Below are positions 1 through 9,295 of a DNA stretch of 64,000 nt, piece after piece. The stretch is from contig NZ_VTFS01000001.1 in NCBI RefSeq assembly GCF_009671245.1, positions 372-64,371 of the forward strand. Direction: 5' to 3'. Numbering within the stretch: position 1 is the stretch's first letter; each line of letters begins with the position of its first letter. The translations under genes and the position numbers were made by a program. Below the pieces are notes generated by a model. That model was not told the DNA's origin, ran no database searches, and was given only the letters and a program-made list of their open reading frames with translations. Source of the DNA: Marinicella rhabdoformis (GTDB taxonomy: Bacteria; Pseudomonadota; Gammaproteobacteria; Xanthomonadales; Marinicellaceae).

Positions 1-129
1 CCTGATGGCACATGGTCTTGTACTTTGGTCGGCCCTCCTGCTGACGGTGAAGATGTAACCGCTGTTCAAGAAGATGAAGCAGGCAACACCTCTCCTCCAG
101 TCACAGTTCCAGGTGGCATTGATACACAA
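1..129 (+). repeat. Exact direct repeat in Ig-domain gene, copy 1
   Basis: Bases 1-129 are identical to 529-657, in frame and 528 bases (176 codons) apart. The copy encodes the second half of one Ig-like domain plus the linker to the next. It may extend left of the window. Confidence 0.95.
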
Positions 130-1758
130 TCACCTGATGCCCCAGTGATTACCTCACCTACTGATGGTGATATCACTAACAACAACACACCTACAGTCAC
201 TGGTACCGCAGAGCCTTTTGCTGACATTGTTGTAACTGGTCCAAATGGTGAAACTTGTACTACACAAGCTGATCAAAACGGTGATTGGACTTGCGTGATA
301 GCACCCGCTTTAACTGACGGTTCTAATGTCATCAGTGTCGTGGCTACAGATGCAGCGAACAACGAATCTGCACCTGCCACTGTAACCATAACGGTTGATA
401 CAATTGCACCTGATGCACCTGTCATCATCACACCAACCAATGGCGCACCGGTAACAGGTACGGGTGAACCTGGTGCCACTGTAACGGTTACCACACCGGG
501 TGGTTCTACTTGTACAGCTGAAGTTCAACCTGATGGCACATGGTCTTGTACTTTGGTCGGCCCTCCTGCTGACGGTGAAGATGTAACCGCTGTTCAAGAA
601 GATGAAGCAGGCAACACCTCTCCTCCAGTCACAGTTCCAGGTGGCATTGATACACAAGCACCTGCTGCTCCAGTAATCACATCTCCCGTTGATGGTGTAA
701 CCACCAATAACAACAGTCCATTAATCACGGGTACTGGTGAAGTAGGTTCTACCATCACGGTCTCAGGTCCTAATGGTGAAAGCTGTGAAACCTTGGTAAA
801 TGGTAATGGCGAATGGTCCTGTACCTTAGACACAGCACTTCAAAATGGCCAAAACACCATCACAGCAGTGGCTTCTGATGATGCAAACAATGAGTCGGCT
901 GAAGACAGTGTCACCATAAATATCCAAAGTGGCATAACTCACACTTTAGACATCAATTTTGATGGTGCTGAATTGGTGACTACTGAAATGGGTGGTACCG
1001 ACACATTCACAGTGGCACTCACATTAACGCCTACAGCTGATGTCACTGTTAATTTAAGCAGCTCCAATACTGATGAAGGCACGGTTGCGCCAAGCAGCTT
1101 AACGTTCACAACAGCTAACTGGAACATCGCACAAACTGTGACTGTGACCGGTGTTGATGACACAGACTACGACCTTGATCAAGATTATCAAATCATCACC
1201 AGTGCATTGGTTTCTGGCGACAGTAATTACAATGGCGTAAACCCTGCGGATATTGATGCAGTGAACATTGATGATGACGAATCACCAGATGTCAGTGCAT
1301 TCTTGACTAACTGTGTGGCGGGCATTCAACCCAATCATCCTCTGACTTACTTCTTAACGGTTCGCAACGAAGGTAACAAGGACATCTCAGCGGCTGCGGT
1401 CACTGCCATGTTGGGCGATAAAGTAACTGAAGCCAGCTGGGTTTGTGAAGCGTTCGGAGGCGCATCGTGTGGATCAGCCATGGGTACTGGTGACATCAAT
1501 GCCAATGTGGATTTAGTTGTCGGTTCTCACGCCGTATTCACCATGAGCACTATGGTATCAGGCCAGTTACTTGATTTTATTGATTCAACAGCTGCCATTG
1601 CCATGCCGCAAGGCGAAACTGATGTTGACCCATCTAACAATGATGGCGCTGACAGTGACTTGATTTATCAATTCATCTTCAAGAATGGTTTTGATTGTGC
1701 TGCACCTGGCACACATCAAGACACCAGTAACTTGTTGATGCAAATTTTAAATCAATAA
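1..1758 (+). CDS. Secreted Ig-like repeat surface protein, 3' part
   Basis: The reading frame is open from base 1, so the start lies upstream; about 585 residues are visible. Roughly the first 305 residues are bacterial Ig-like repeats of about 85-90 residues, each with a PDAPVI-type opening, a TGTGEPGATVTV-type strand and a W-S/T-C motif. Then comes a Calx-beta/DUF11-like stretch containing GVDDTDYDLDQDY and a DUF11-like domain with paired cysteines. The end has IFKNGFDC 24 residues before the stop, a variant of the tail on four other secreted proteins here. Such proteins are typically extracellular adhesins or matrix proteins; the ligand is unknown. A 129-base exact repeat lies inside. The family is clear, the function is inferred. 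Confidence 0.8.
   Translation, partial: PDGTWSCTLVGPPADGEDVTAVQEDEAGNTSPPVTVPGGIDTQSPDAPVITSPTDGDITNNNTPTVTGTAEPFADIVVTGPNGETCTTQADQNGDWTCVIAPALTDGSNVISVVATDAANNESAPATVTITVDTIAPDAPVIITPTNGAPVTGTGEPGATVTVTTPGGSTCTAEVQPDGTWSCTLVGPPADGEDVTAVQEDEAGNTSPPVTVPGGIDTQAPAAPVITSPVDGVTTNNNSPLITGTGEVGSTITVSGPNGESCETLVNGNGEWSCTLDTALQNGQNTITAVASDDANNESAEDSVTINIQSGITHTLDINFDGAELVTTEMGGTDTFTVALTLTPTADVTVNLSSSNTDEGTVAPSSLTFTTANWNIAQTVTVTGVDDTDYDLDQDYQIITSALVSGDSNYNGVNPADIDAVNIDDDESPDVSAFLTNCVAGIQPNHPLTYFLTVRNEGNKDISAAAVTAMLGDKVTEASWVCEAFGGASCGSAMGTGDINANVDLVVGSHAVFTMSTMVSGQLLDFIDSTAAIAMPQGETDVDPSNNDGADSDLIYQFIFKNGFDCAAPGTHQDTSNLLMQILNQ
529..657 (+). repeat. Exact direct repeat in Ig-domain gene, copy 2
   Basis: Identical to bases 1-129. 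Identity ends abruptly at 658 (g versus t at 130) and the flanking domains are clearly diverged, which suggests recent duplication or gene conversion between domains. Confidence 0.95.
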
Positions 1759-1773
1759 ACTGAGGTTTATAAT

Positions 1774-1817
1774 TAAAAAAGCCGACATGGATTTCCATGT
1801 CGGCTTTTTTTGTGGAT
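1774..1817 (+). terminator. Rho-independent terminator after Ig-repeat gene
   Basis: A 10-bp perfect stem (GCCGACATGG / CCATGTCGGC) with an ATTT loop spans 1781-1804, flanked by an A-run on the left and a T-run on the right. It sits 22 bases after the stop codon. Confidence 0.9.
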
Positions 1818-1823
1818 AATGAC

Positions 1824-2147
1824 ATGTATGTAAAAGCGACTAAAAAAATGGACACTCTCAACACATACGCAGATTTTTTAACCTATTTTATGTCTTTAAT
1901 TGTGCTCGGCATAGCCATTAAGTACCGATACATTTCACCATCTAAAAAGGAACCCATAACCCTTATGGGCAAGCAGTTTGGGCGTAATCAAGTGACTGGT
2001 TTTGCCACCATAGTTTTCATGGGTGTCGTGATTCAGCTGGTTTCTAACACAGTAGGTGCTATGAGAGATGGGTCCATTCTTCAAGAGCCTGTGATGATGG
2101 GAAGTTTTGCAGCGTCTTTTGCTTTATTGGTGACTGCAAAAAAATAG
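1824..2147 (+). CDS. Small hypothetical membrane protein
   Basis: About 107 residues from ATG 1824. An in-frame ATG at 1797 lies inside the upstream terminator hairpin and is unlikely to be used; ATG 1848 is another option, and no start has a strong Shine-Dalgarno. There are two or three hydrophobic segments: FMSLIVLGIAIKY near the start, GFATIVFMGVVIQLV in the middle, and a weaker MMGSFAASFALLV at the end. Short polar loops separate them, so this is probably an inner-membrane protein. I do not recognise a family. It follows the terminator of the Ig-repeat gene and is probably transcribed on its own. Confidence 0.55.
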   Translation: MYVKATKKMDTLNTYADFLTYFMSLIVLGIAIKYRYISPSKKEPITLMGKQFGRNQVTGFATIVFMGVVIQLVSNTVGAMRDGSILQEPVMMGSFAASFALLVTAKK

Positions 2148-2235
2148 CATGCCAAGCCTGCTTCTGTGAATAAAATGCTGAGCCAAGGTTTGCCCCGGAC
2201 TCATTGATAAGCAAGTTTAAAAAAGTTTAATGCGA

Positions 2236-3576
2236 TTAATCAATTTCAAACCCTGATTCAAAAATCAAATCATCAACAGGTAAATTGACTTTGAGAATAA
2301 AAATACCACTGTTGATGTCAGAAATAATCACCATGCCATTGTCAAAAAAAGGATAGACATTCCATGCACCTTGAAAGCTTTGGTTTGAATCTAGTTTGGG
2401 AACGGTATCAAAATAAGCCACCTCTTCCATCTCTGCTTTTGATAAATCTTTCAGTCTTAAAACACGCAAACCCCGTGAATAATTGGCCTGATATGTATGA
2501 TTACCGACAATGTATTGGTTGTGATCGATACTGGCGCCACCTGCTTCATGAAAACCTTTAAAGACAGGTTGATCTAAATTCGTCATGTCCATAACCAAAG
2601 TTCTGGTATTTAAATCATCTCTGCGTTCATCCAGCTCATCATCTATCACAAAATATTTTTGATCTTCGGTAAACCAGCCCTGATGAGTGTATTGAGACCC
2701 TGTATAACCTGTCCTTGATACCAATGTAGGCGTACTTTTTACGGACACATCAACAACGGTCACAGTGTCCTCATTACTGGCTATGCAAATCTCTTTTCCA
2801 TGATAATCTGTATCAGGACCTGAATAATTCAAGCATTGGGCATCATGGGTATAACCATCAGCTGAAAAACATCCTGCAAAAGTGGGGTTTGATGGTGTAT
2901 TGATGTCAACCATATGCAAACCACCGTCACAGGTATTACCTCCGGTCAAATAAGCGAATCCTGAATCTTCATTAATCACAATATTATGGGCTTCTTGAAA
3001 ACCACTTTGTTTGTATACTGACGCTGCGGAAAATGTCACAGGCATGTTTTGGGCATTTAACAGCTGTGAAAGGTCAAATACTTGCATGCCATGATCACCA
3101 ATGATATCTGCCACTATATAGGCATAGCCATTGTATGTTTTGATGTCACGCCAAGTGCTTGACAAACCTGCTTCACTGGGCAATTGACCAATGTATTGAG
3201 GGCTTTGTGGATTTGTGATTTCAATAAATGAAGTGCCGTTTGATCGGCCGACCAAAGCAAAATAACGACCTGAAGCTTCATCTTTCCAGCCCCAAGAGTC
3301 AGACCCTTGGCCACCACCTATTGCAGGTAAATCTAAATGCCCAACCAAATCAATATTTTGACAAGGGAAACCATCAGCCAATCCATTAACACATTGGGTG
3401 GTCCCTTTGAATTGATAGCCTGTATAAGGTTGGTTATGAGCGGCGTGCATCATTTGGGCAAAATCCCAGTCCGGGTATTTCTTACCTAATATGGCAGAAC
3501 GGGCTGGCGTTTGACAGGCTTCCGCAGGAAAATCAGCCAACAAAATGGCAATGATTAAAAAAATTATAATTTTCAC
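2236..3576 (-). CDS. Secreted choice-of-anchor B family protein
   Basis: 446 residues with an N-terminal signal peptide (hydrophobic MKIIIFLIIAILLADF, cleavage near ACQ). The body has the beta-propeller-like LVIVD repeats of choice-of-anchor B proteins, seen in segments such as YAYIVADI, GFAYLTGG and YFVIDDELDERR. These proteins are exported and named for carrying different C-terminal anchors in different species. Here the C-terminus is DDLIFESGFEID, matching the tail on other secreted proteins in this window. Its ATG overlaps the stop of the upstream amidohydrolase by four bases (ATGA), implying translational coupling. The biochemical role of the family is unknown. Confidence 0.8.
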   Translation of the reverse strand: MKIIIFLIIAILLADFPAEACQTPARSAILGKKYPDWDFAQMMHAAHNQPYTGYQFKGTTQCVNGLADGFPCQNIDLVGHLDLPAIGGGQGSDSWGWKDEASGRYFALVGRSNGTSFIEITNPQSPQYIGQLPSEAGLSSTWRDIKTYNGYAYIVADIIGDHGMQVFDLSQLLNAQNMPVTFSAASVYKQSGFQEAHNIVINEDSGFAYLTGGNTCDGGLHMVDINTPSNPTFAGCFSADGYTHDAQCLNYSGPDTDYHGKEICIASNEDTVTVVDVSVKSTPTLVSRTGYTGSQYTHQGWFTEDQKYFVIDDELDERRDDLNTRTLVMDMTNLDQPVFKGFHEAGGASIDHNQYIVGNHTYQANYSRGLRVLRLKDLSKAEMEEVAYFDTVPKLDSNQSFQGAWNVYPFFDNGMVIISDINSGIFILKVNLPVDDLIFESGFEID

Positions 3577-4850
3577 TTACCTACTCCAGATTTCACCACT
3601 TCACCTGATTTAATCACTGTACTGATGTTTTCCATTTGTTTGATGTCATCAAGCGGGTTGTTGTCAACGACAACCATATCGGCATAAAAGCCTAGGGCAA
3701 TTTGGCCTAACTGGTCAGATTGGCCTAATAATTTAGCCGCATTGACAGTGCCTGCTTGCAGTGCTTTTTTCTCAGACAAACCAGCTTTGACCATCAAAGC
3801 AAACTCTTCACCATTGCGACCATGTTCTGAAACGCCGCTGTCTGTACCTAAAGCAAAATTCACCCCGGCTTTGTGTGCTTTTTCAAATGAACCTGCAATA
3901 ATAGGTCCAATAGTCGCCGCTTTCTTGGCAATCACCGCAGGAAAAAAGCCCTCAATTTTAGATTTTTCTGTCACCCAATCACCAGCAATCAAAGTAGGAA
4001 CAAGGTATGTCCCATGCTTTTTCATGGCGGAAATCACTTCATCATCTAAATACGTACCATGCTCAATACTAGACACGCCTGCTTTAATGGCTCTTAACAT
4101 CCCCGCCTTGCCATGGGCGTGCGCAGCAACTTTGAAACCATAATCCTTGGCAGTGGCAATGACGGCTGCCAATTCTTTTTCAGTAAATTGTGCATTGTCT
4201 CCGCTGGCCGCTTGACTCAATACACCACCTGTTGCCGTGATTTTGATCAAATCAGCACCGTCTTGATACCTTTGGCGAACGGCCCTTATGGCATCGGCTT
4301 CACCATTAACCACACCATGTTCTGGGGTAGGATGAGGAAACAAATGATCTCGGTAACCGTTACTTGGATCGGCATGACCACCGGTTGTACCCAATGATTT
4401 AGCAGCAGTATAGATTCTTGGCCCTTTGACCTTCCCTGCTTTGATGGCTTTTTTCAATGCCACCGTTACATTGAAGCTGTCACCCAAATCACGGACAGTT
4501 GTAAATCCTGCATTCAAAGTTCGCTCAGCAAATTGCACTGCATTCAAAGTCACATCAGCTTCATTCAATTGGTATTTTTCTAAATAGGTGTTCGGATTGT
4601 GCTCAAAAGACAAATGGGTGTGCATGTCCATCAAACCAGGCAAACAATATTGATTGCGATAATCCAAATCAATTTCTGCTTGGCTGTCGTATTTCTCCAC
4701 TTTAACAAAACGATCACCCTCAATTTCAACCAAACGATTGGGCAACATTTTGCCCGATTCCGCTTCAAATATGTGTCCACATAATATGGTGGTGGCATCA
4801 ACTTGCGTTGAAAGTGCGGCCATCAAAGCCAAGGTCAGTGTTATTTTCAT
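3573..4850 (-). CDS. Secreted metal-dependent amidohydrolase
   Basis: 425 residues with signal peptide MKITLTLALMAALSTQVDA, so probably periplasmic or secreted. It belongs to the amidohydrolase superfamily (imidazolonepropionase/Xaa-Pro dipeptidase-like). Visible metal-site motifs are the HxH at residues 77-79 (DMHTHL), a Lys in LIKITATGG, His in AAHAHGKAG and SIEHGTYLDD, and Asp in ALGTDSG. Members hydrolyse C-N bonds, often in cyclic or proline-containing dipeptides. It sits between pepP and the choice-of-anchor B gene on the same strand, which fits a role in peptide breakdown, but the exact substrate cannot be read from sequence. Confidence 0.85.
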   Translation of the reverse strand: MKITLTLALMAALSTQVDATTILCGHIFEAESGKMLPNRLVEIEGDRFVKVEKYDSQAEIDLDYRNQYCLPGLMDMHTHLSFEHNPNTYLEKYQLNEADVTLNAVQFAERTLNAGFTTVRDLGDSFNVTVALKKAIKAGKVKGPRIYTAAKSLGTTGGHADPSNGYRDHLFPHPTPEHGVVNGEADAIRAVRQRYQDGADLIKITATGGVLSQAASGDNAQFTEKELAAVIATAKDYGFKVAAHAHGKAGMLRAIKAGVSSIEHGTYLDDEVISAMKKHGTYLVPTLIAGDWVTEKSKIEGFFPAVIAKKAATIGPIIAGSFEKAHKAGVNFALGTDSGVSEHGRNGEEFALMVKAGLSEKKALQAGTVNAAKLLGQSDQLGQIALGFYADMVVVDNNPLDDIKQMENISTVIKSGEVVKSGVGK

Positions 4851-4910
4851 GGGTATTCCTCTTTTTATTTTATTGAGTTTTTTATATTTTGTATTAAATG
4901 GCAGTGAGAA

Positions 4911-6218
4911 TTATAACTGATTCATTATTGCCTCTATTTCTTCAATGGTTTTGGGTGCGTTTTCACTGAGGATTTTGGGACCTTTTTTGGTCACTTGTAT
5001 GTCATCTTCGATGCGGATGCCTATGCCTTTCCAAGCATCAGGTGCTTTGGTGTTTTGGCCAATATATACACCAGGCTCAACAGTCAGCACCATGTTTTCT
5101 TCTAATTCTATCCACAGATCATCAACACGGTAATCACCACAATCATGCACATCCAAACCAAGCCAATGGCCAGTCATGTGCATATAATATTGCGCATACA
5201 GTCTTTCTTCCAAGACTTGATCTAATGAACCTTTAAGGATTTTCAAGTCTAACAAACCTTGGCTCAATGTCTTAACAGCAGCATCATGAGGTGCATGCCA
5301 ATGTTTACCTACTTGCACTTGCTCAATGGCATCATATTGAGATTGCAAAACCACTTGGTATAAATCTTTTTGACGCGCTGAAAATTTACCATTGGCTGGG
5401 AATGTTCGGGTGATGTCGGAGGCATAAAAGTCATATTCAGCACCGGCATCAATCAGCACCATGTCACCGTCTTTGATGGCTTGGTTGTTGTTGATGTAAT
5501 GCAAAATACAGGCATTGTCACCACTGCCTATGATGGGCGGGTAACTGGGGTGTGATTGATTTTTGACCAATTCATGCATGAATTCAGCCTGCAAGTCATA
5601 TTCATGTTTGCCGGGCTGACAAGCTTGCATCATTCGAATGTGCGCCCTGCTGGCCAAATCAGCAGATTTTTTCATGCATTTGATTTCTTCGTTGCTTTTA
5701 TACAAACGCATGTCATGAATGGCGTGACTGATGGACATCAGTTCTTCAGGCACGGGTGACTTGTGCCATTTCCTTGATTCAATTGACTTCATCCATTGAC
5801 TGATTTTTTGATCAAATGCAGCATCTTCACCGAGTTTGAACATGATTTTTTCTCGCCCTTGCATCAGCTGCGGCATCATTTGATCTATTTGCTTAATATC
5901 AAAAGCCGCATCAAATCCCAAATCATCTTCAACGCCTTTAGTTCCTAGCATGGGCCCATCCCAAATAATTTTTAAAGGATCTGCTTCACGACAAAACATC
6001 AAATGATCACCAAACTCAGAACCTGGGCAAAGCACCAACACCGCATCTGGCTCATTGAATCCGCTGAGGTAATATAGGTCACTGTCTTGGCGGTAGCCGT
6101 AATGCACATCGCCATTGCGAAGGTACTCTGCCCTACCATTGAGGATGATGATGCTGTTTTCACCAGCAATTTTCATTAATTGTGTGCGGCGTTTTTTGAA
6201 TTCTTGGGGTTTAATCAT
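4911..6218 (-). CDS. pepP: Xaa-Pro aminopeptidase
   Basis: 435 residues, normal length for PepP (M24B). It removes an N-terminal residue preceding proline. The N-terminal creatinase-like domain contains DLYYLSGFNEP, and the C-terminal pita-bread domain carries the dinuclear metal ligands: Asp in LIDAGAEYDFYASDITRTF, His in MTGHWLGLDVHD, Glu in LTVEPGVYI and Glu in GIRIEDDI. There is no signal peptide, so it is cytosolic. It starts 30 bases after the alkyltransferase-like gene and is followed 60 bases on by the amidohydrolase, suggesting a shared transcript for peptide catabolism. Confidence 0.95.
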   Translation of the reverse strand: MIKPQEFKKRRTQLMKIAGENSIIILNGRAEYLRNGDVHYGYRQDSDLYYLSGFNEPDAVLVLCPGSEFGDHLMFCREADPLKIIWDGPMLGTKGVEDDLGFDAAFDIKQIDQMMPQLMQGREKIMFKLGEDAAFDQKISQWMKSIESRKWHKSPVPEELMSISHAIHDMRLYKSNEEIKCMKKSADLASRAHIRMMQACQPGKHEYDLQAEFMHELVKNQSHPSYPPIIGSGDNACILHYINNNQAIKDGDMVLIDAGAEYDFYASDITRTFPANGKFSARQKDLYQVVLQSQYDAIEQVQVGKHWHAPHDAAVKTLSQGLLDLKILKGSLDQVLEERLYAQYYMHMTGHWLGLDVHDCGDYRVDDLWIELEENMVLTVEPGVYIGQNTKAPDAWKGIGIRIEDDIQVTKKGPKILSENAPKTIEEIEAIMNQL

Positions 6219-6248
6219 GTGTGGTGTTTTTTTATTTAATGTATTTGC

Positions 6249-6590
6249 TTAACGTGATGAGTTTTTCCATTGAAAGCGGCTCAAGTCAACCGCATCATTT
6301 AAACCCAAAACCACCCCTTCTTTCAACAAGCGATTGACTTGTTCTTGGTGGCTGGGCTGGTCTTTTGGAATTGAAATTTTGCCTTGGCTACTAACAATTC
6401 GATGCCAAGGCAATTGATACTTTTGACTGCATGAATGCAAAACACGAGACACTTGACGCGCACTTCGAGGACTGCCTGCCAGTTTGGCAACCTGACCGTA
6501 AGTTGCTACCTTGCCTTCTGGCACTTGGGCAATCAAGTTAATGATGGTTTCAGTTAATGTACTGAGGGGTTTCATGCCAATAGATTTCAC
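6249..6590 (-). CDS. atl: Alkyltransferase-like protein (ATL/YbaZ type)
   Basis: 113 residues matching the DNA-binding C-terminal domain of O6-alkylguanine DNA alkyltransferases (VPEGKVATYGQVAKLAGSPR, helix-turn-helix and Arg finger region). The active-site PCHR motif reads PWHRI, so the acceptor cysteine is replaced by tryptophan. That substitution defines ATL proteins, which bind O6-alkylguanine and hand the lesion to nucleotide excision repair instead of repairing it directly. It is the first gene of the minus-strand run leading into pepP. Confidence 0.9.
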   Translation of the reverse strand: MKSIGMKPLSTLTETIINLIAQVPEGKVATYGQVAKLAGSPRSARQVSRVLHSCSQKYQLPWHRIVSSQGKISIPKDQPSHQEQVNRLLKEGVVLGLNDAVDLSRFQWKNSSR

Positions 6591-6627
6591 CTAAAAGCTG
6601 ATTTTACATCTATTTTCGCACACAGAC

Positions 6628-6664
6628 AAAAAAAAAGGCGGTTCAAAGTGAATTGACCGCCTTT
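6628..6664 (-). terminator. Terminator of the 6687-7676 membrane-protein gene
   Basis: On the minus strand a GGCGGTCAATT...GAACCGCC hairpin (one bulged base) is followed by nine T. It lies just past the stop of the membrane-protein gene and before the alkyltransferase-like gene. Confidence 0.85.
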
Positions 6665-6686
6665 ACATTTTACTGATGATGCTTGA

Positions 6687-7676
6687 TCATTCTAGTTTTG
6701 CCTGATCATCTTTAACGGATGAACCACCACCAAATTTATCTTTGGTCCAGCCCACTGCTTTTTCTTTAAGCTCAACAAACTTCTTAGAACCACGTTCTAG
6801 TTTCGCTTCCCATTCAGGGTTGGGTTCTTGTCCTTCAGTCACTTTAAAGAAAACTTGCATCAAAGCCGTCATGGCGATGGGATCAATCAAAGCCGCTTTG
6901 ATACCCCAAGCTGTCACTATGGCCAGCACCAAAACCCACATATTTCCGTCATAACCGGTTAAACTCATCAGGCCTGCCAATGGGGCAAAAACAATGATCA
7001 ACACAATCAATGACAACACCCAAGTGATGATGGTCAGAAACAATGCGTTTTTTAAAAATGTTTTGTAATTTTGACCATACAGAACCAAAGCCTTTCTGGC
7101 ATCTTCCCAAGGGTTTTCCGAGTTGTTACGGATGTAATAAGCCAAGATGACTTCGTCAACATAAGTGAGTGACATGTTAACTACACCATTAACGAATTTA
7201 ACCAAACCTTGAGGCAAAAATGGCAAGAAACTCATCACTCCTGAAAAAATGCGGTTAAAAGTTTTCAGCACACCTTTAATGATTTGATCCACACCAAACA
7301 AGATTGATGATTCTTTGAAGCGTTCCTTGACCACTTCTTGGGCGTATTTAACTTGGCCTTTACCTTCTGGCATGGGCTCACCATCTAAATGCTTTACGAT
7401 GACGGCGATGTGACCTGCTTTGACCATATACAGCAAATATTCACGGACATAATACAAAACACCACTGACGATAGAAAAACCACCGACCATGCCGTAAAAA
7501 ATACCACCTTCCTTACTGTCACCGACACTACCAACCAGGCTGCCAATACCACCGCCTAAACCGGTTCCTAAAATATAGGCCAAGGTGATGCCCATGTATA
7601 TCAAAAACCGAAACAGCACAAACTCTTTGGTTTTCCATAACGTGCCCAGTACCTGACCTAATTTAAAATCCCACAT
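6687..7676 (-). CDS. Conserved hypothetical multi-pass membrane protein
   Basis: 329 residues with several hydrophobic segments: FRFLIYMGITLAYILG with a glycine-rich stretch after it, GMVGGFSIVSGVLYYV, ALFLTIITWVLSLIVLIIVF and MWVLVLAIVTAWGIKAALI. A polar, lysine-rich tail of about 50 residues follows and is probably cytoplasmic. I do not recognise a named family. The position between trpS and its own terminator suggests it is co-transcribed with or downstream of trpS (45-base gap). No catalytic motif is visible. Confidence 0.7.
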   Translation of the reverse strand: MWDFKLGQVLGTLWKTKEFVLFRFLIYMGITLAYILGTGLGGGIGSLVGSVGDSKEGGIFYGMVGGFSIVSGVLYYVREYLLYMVKAGHIAVIVKHLDGEPMPEGKGQVKYAQEVVKERFKESSILFGVDQIIKGVLKTFNRIFSGVMSFLPFLPQGLVKFVNGVVNMSLTYVDEVILAYYIRNNSENPWEDARKALVLYGQNYKTFLKNALFLTIITWVLSLIVLIIVFAPLAGLMSLTGYDGNMWVLVLAIVTAWGIKAALIDPIAMTALMQVFFKVTEGQEPNPEWEAKLERGSKKFVELKEKAVGWTKDKFGGGSSVKDDQAKLE

Positions 7677-7721
7677 AATTCACCTCCAATTCAGGCGAAT
7701 TCAATCACCTGTTTATACATT

Positions 7722-8738
7722 TTACTTGATTGGTCGGATACCCACTGCTTGTTTCAACTTGGCCAACAAAGGCGTTGCATAAGCACGGGCTTTTTCCGCC
7801 CCCTTAATTAATTCCTTTTCTATTATATCGGGGTTTTCCATCAGCTCGTTGTATTTTTCTCGAGGTCCTGACAATTCTGTGTTGATCATCTCAAAAAGCT
7901 GCTGTTTGGCTTCACCCCATGCGATCCCGTTCTCAAAAGCCGTACGCATTTCATTCACCTGCGATTCAGTTGCAAACGCCTTATAGATATCAAACACAAA
8001 AGAATCGTTCGGATCTTTAGGCTCCCCCGGCTCTAACAGGTTGGTTTTGATCTTCATGATGTGTTTTCTGAGCTTTTTCTCAGGCAACCACAAAGGGATG
8101 GTGTTGTTGTAACTTTTACTCATCTTTCGACCATCCAAACCTGGCAAAATCGACACCTTGTCATCAACAATGGTTTTCGGCATTTTAAAATGCTCACCAA
8201 AATGGTGGTTAAAACGGGCACCGATATCACGGGCCATTTCTAAATGTTGCGTTTGGTCTTTACCCACTGGCACTTCATCGGCATTGAACATCAGGATATC
8301 AGCTGCCATCAAAACAGGGTAACTGAACAAACCCATGGTGACACCTTTGTCAGGATCGGCTTCGCCCTGTTCCGGGTTTTCGGCTAGGTTTTCAGCCACC
8401 TGCGCTTTGTAGGCATGTGCACGGTTCATCAAACCTTTTGAAGTCATACAAGTTAACAACCAGGTTAATTCTGGAATTTCAGGAATGTCAGATTGGCGGT
8501 AGAACATGGCTTGATCTGTGTCCAAGCCCAATGCCAACCAAGTGGCTGCGATTTCTTTGGTTGATTGTGCCACGCGATCAGGTTCCCAACATTTAATCAA
8601 GGCATGAAAATCTGCCAAGAAAAAATAACTGTTGATGTCATCCAGTTTGCTTTTTTTAATGGCTGGTTTAATTGCGCCAACATAATTACCTAAATGTGGT
8701 GTGCCTGTGGTCGTTATTCCTGTCAAAACCGTGGTCAT
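7722..8738 (-). CDS. trpS: Tryptophan--tRNA ligase
   Basis: 338 residues from ATG 8738 ([12 protein letters not shown]). A longer in-frame start at 8804 would add 22 residues lacking in the family. This is a class I synthetase with the HIGH-like motif TPHLGN and the KMSKS motif [10 protein letters not shown]; it charges tRNA-Trp in the cytosol. The protein is the usual length for bacterial TrpRS. It is divergent from metJ with a 139-base shared promoter region. Confidence 0.95.
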   Translation of the reverse strand: MTTVLTGITTTGTPHLGNYVGAIKPAIKKSKLDDINSYFFLADFHALIKCWEPDRVAQSTKEIAATWLALGLDTDQAMFYRQSDIPEIPELTWLLTCMTSKGLMNRAHAYKAQVAENLAENPEQGEADPDKGVTMGLFSYPVLMAADILMFNADEVPVGKDQTQHLEMARDIGARFNHHFGEHFKMPKTIVDDKVSILPGLDGRKMSKSYNNTIPLWLPEKKLRKHIMKIKTNLLEPGEPKDPNDSFVFDIYKAFATESQVNEMRTAFENGIAWGEAKQQLFEMINTELSGPREKYNELMENPDIIEKELIKGAEKARAYATPLLAKLKQAVGIRPIK

Positions 8739-8843
8739 GTCCTGATTCCTTGATTCAATAAAGCGGGCTATTTTAATCCTGCCCACCACATTTGGAAAGC
8801 CCAATTTGATTTCTTCGACTGGTAAATCGCATCACAAATAAGC

Positions 8844-8875
8844 TAAAATGTAGCCTTTCAGACTTCTAACAGTAT
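8844..8875 (+). promoter_or_regulatory. Candidate MetJ operator ahead of metJ
   Basis: AGACTTCT at 8860-8867 matches the met-box consensus AGACGTCT at 7 of 8 bases. It lies just downstream of a TAAAAT -10-like box (8844-8849) and 10 bases before the metJ ATG. Neighbouring 8-mers match only 4 of 8, so this would be a weak tandem array. Confidence 0.4.
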
Positions 8876-8877
8876 TT

Positions 8878-9165
8878 ATGTCTTGGCAAGGAAACTACAT
8901 CAACCCCTATGTACCACACGGAAAAAAGTGCGATAAAGTTAAGAAAATCACCGTTTCAATCCCATTCGAAGTACTGAAAATACTCACCGACGAACGCACC
9001 CGCAGACAGGTAAGCAACCTCAAGCACGCCACCAACAGTGAATTACTCTGTGAAGCATTTCTTCATGCATATACAGGTCAGCCTTTACCCACAGATGAAA
9101 ATCTCAGCAAAGACAGCAGTGAATATGACGACATGCTGATTAATGCATCTAAGGAAGATTGCTAA
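8878..9165 (+). CDS. metJ: Methionine regulon repressor MetJ
   Basis: 95 residues, closely matching enterobacterial MetJ over residues 1-75 (W-G-Y-I-N-P-Y opening, [39 protein letters not shown]). It is a ribbon-helix-helix dimer that uses S-adenosylmethionine as corepressor and represses methionine biosynthesis genes by binding tandem met boxes. The C-terminal 20 residues diverge. No met genes occur in the window, so its targets lie elsewhere; a near-consensus met box just before the gene suggests autoregulation. Confidence 0.95.
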   Translation: MSWQGNYINPYVPHGKKCDKVKKITVSIPFEVLKILTDERTRRQVSNLKHATNSELLCEAFLHAYTGQPLPTDENLSKDSSEYDDMLINASKEDC

Positions 9166-9255
9166 AATTTGCCTACCTGGATTAACTAAAGCAAGGGTCG
9201 ATTTTTCGTCACTGACGTATTTTTAATGATTTCAAAAAAATAGGAACTAATTGTA

Positions 9256-9295
9256 GGAAAAACGAGGACAGGCACTCCTTCGGAAAAACGAGGAC
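9256..9295. repeat. Short direct repeats, possible REP/RAYT remnant
   Basis: GGAAAAACGAGGAC occurs twice, at 9256-9269 and 9282-9295, separated by AGGCACTCCTTC. The 282-base gap between metJ and the dsbA-like gene otherwise shows no gene. The repeat resembles short intergenic sequences I associate with REP-associated tyrosine transposases; this is from memory, without a database match. Confidence 0.4.

Noticed and set aside
310-657. Long antisense open frame in the Ig-repeat gene
   Set aside because: It mirrors the repeat structure of the real gene, has no start signal, and the product has no domain.
1797-1823. Upstream ATG for the small membrane protein
   Set aside because: The codon lies inside the terminator hairpin of the previous gene, so the start was moved to 1824.
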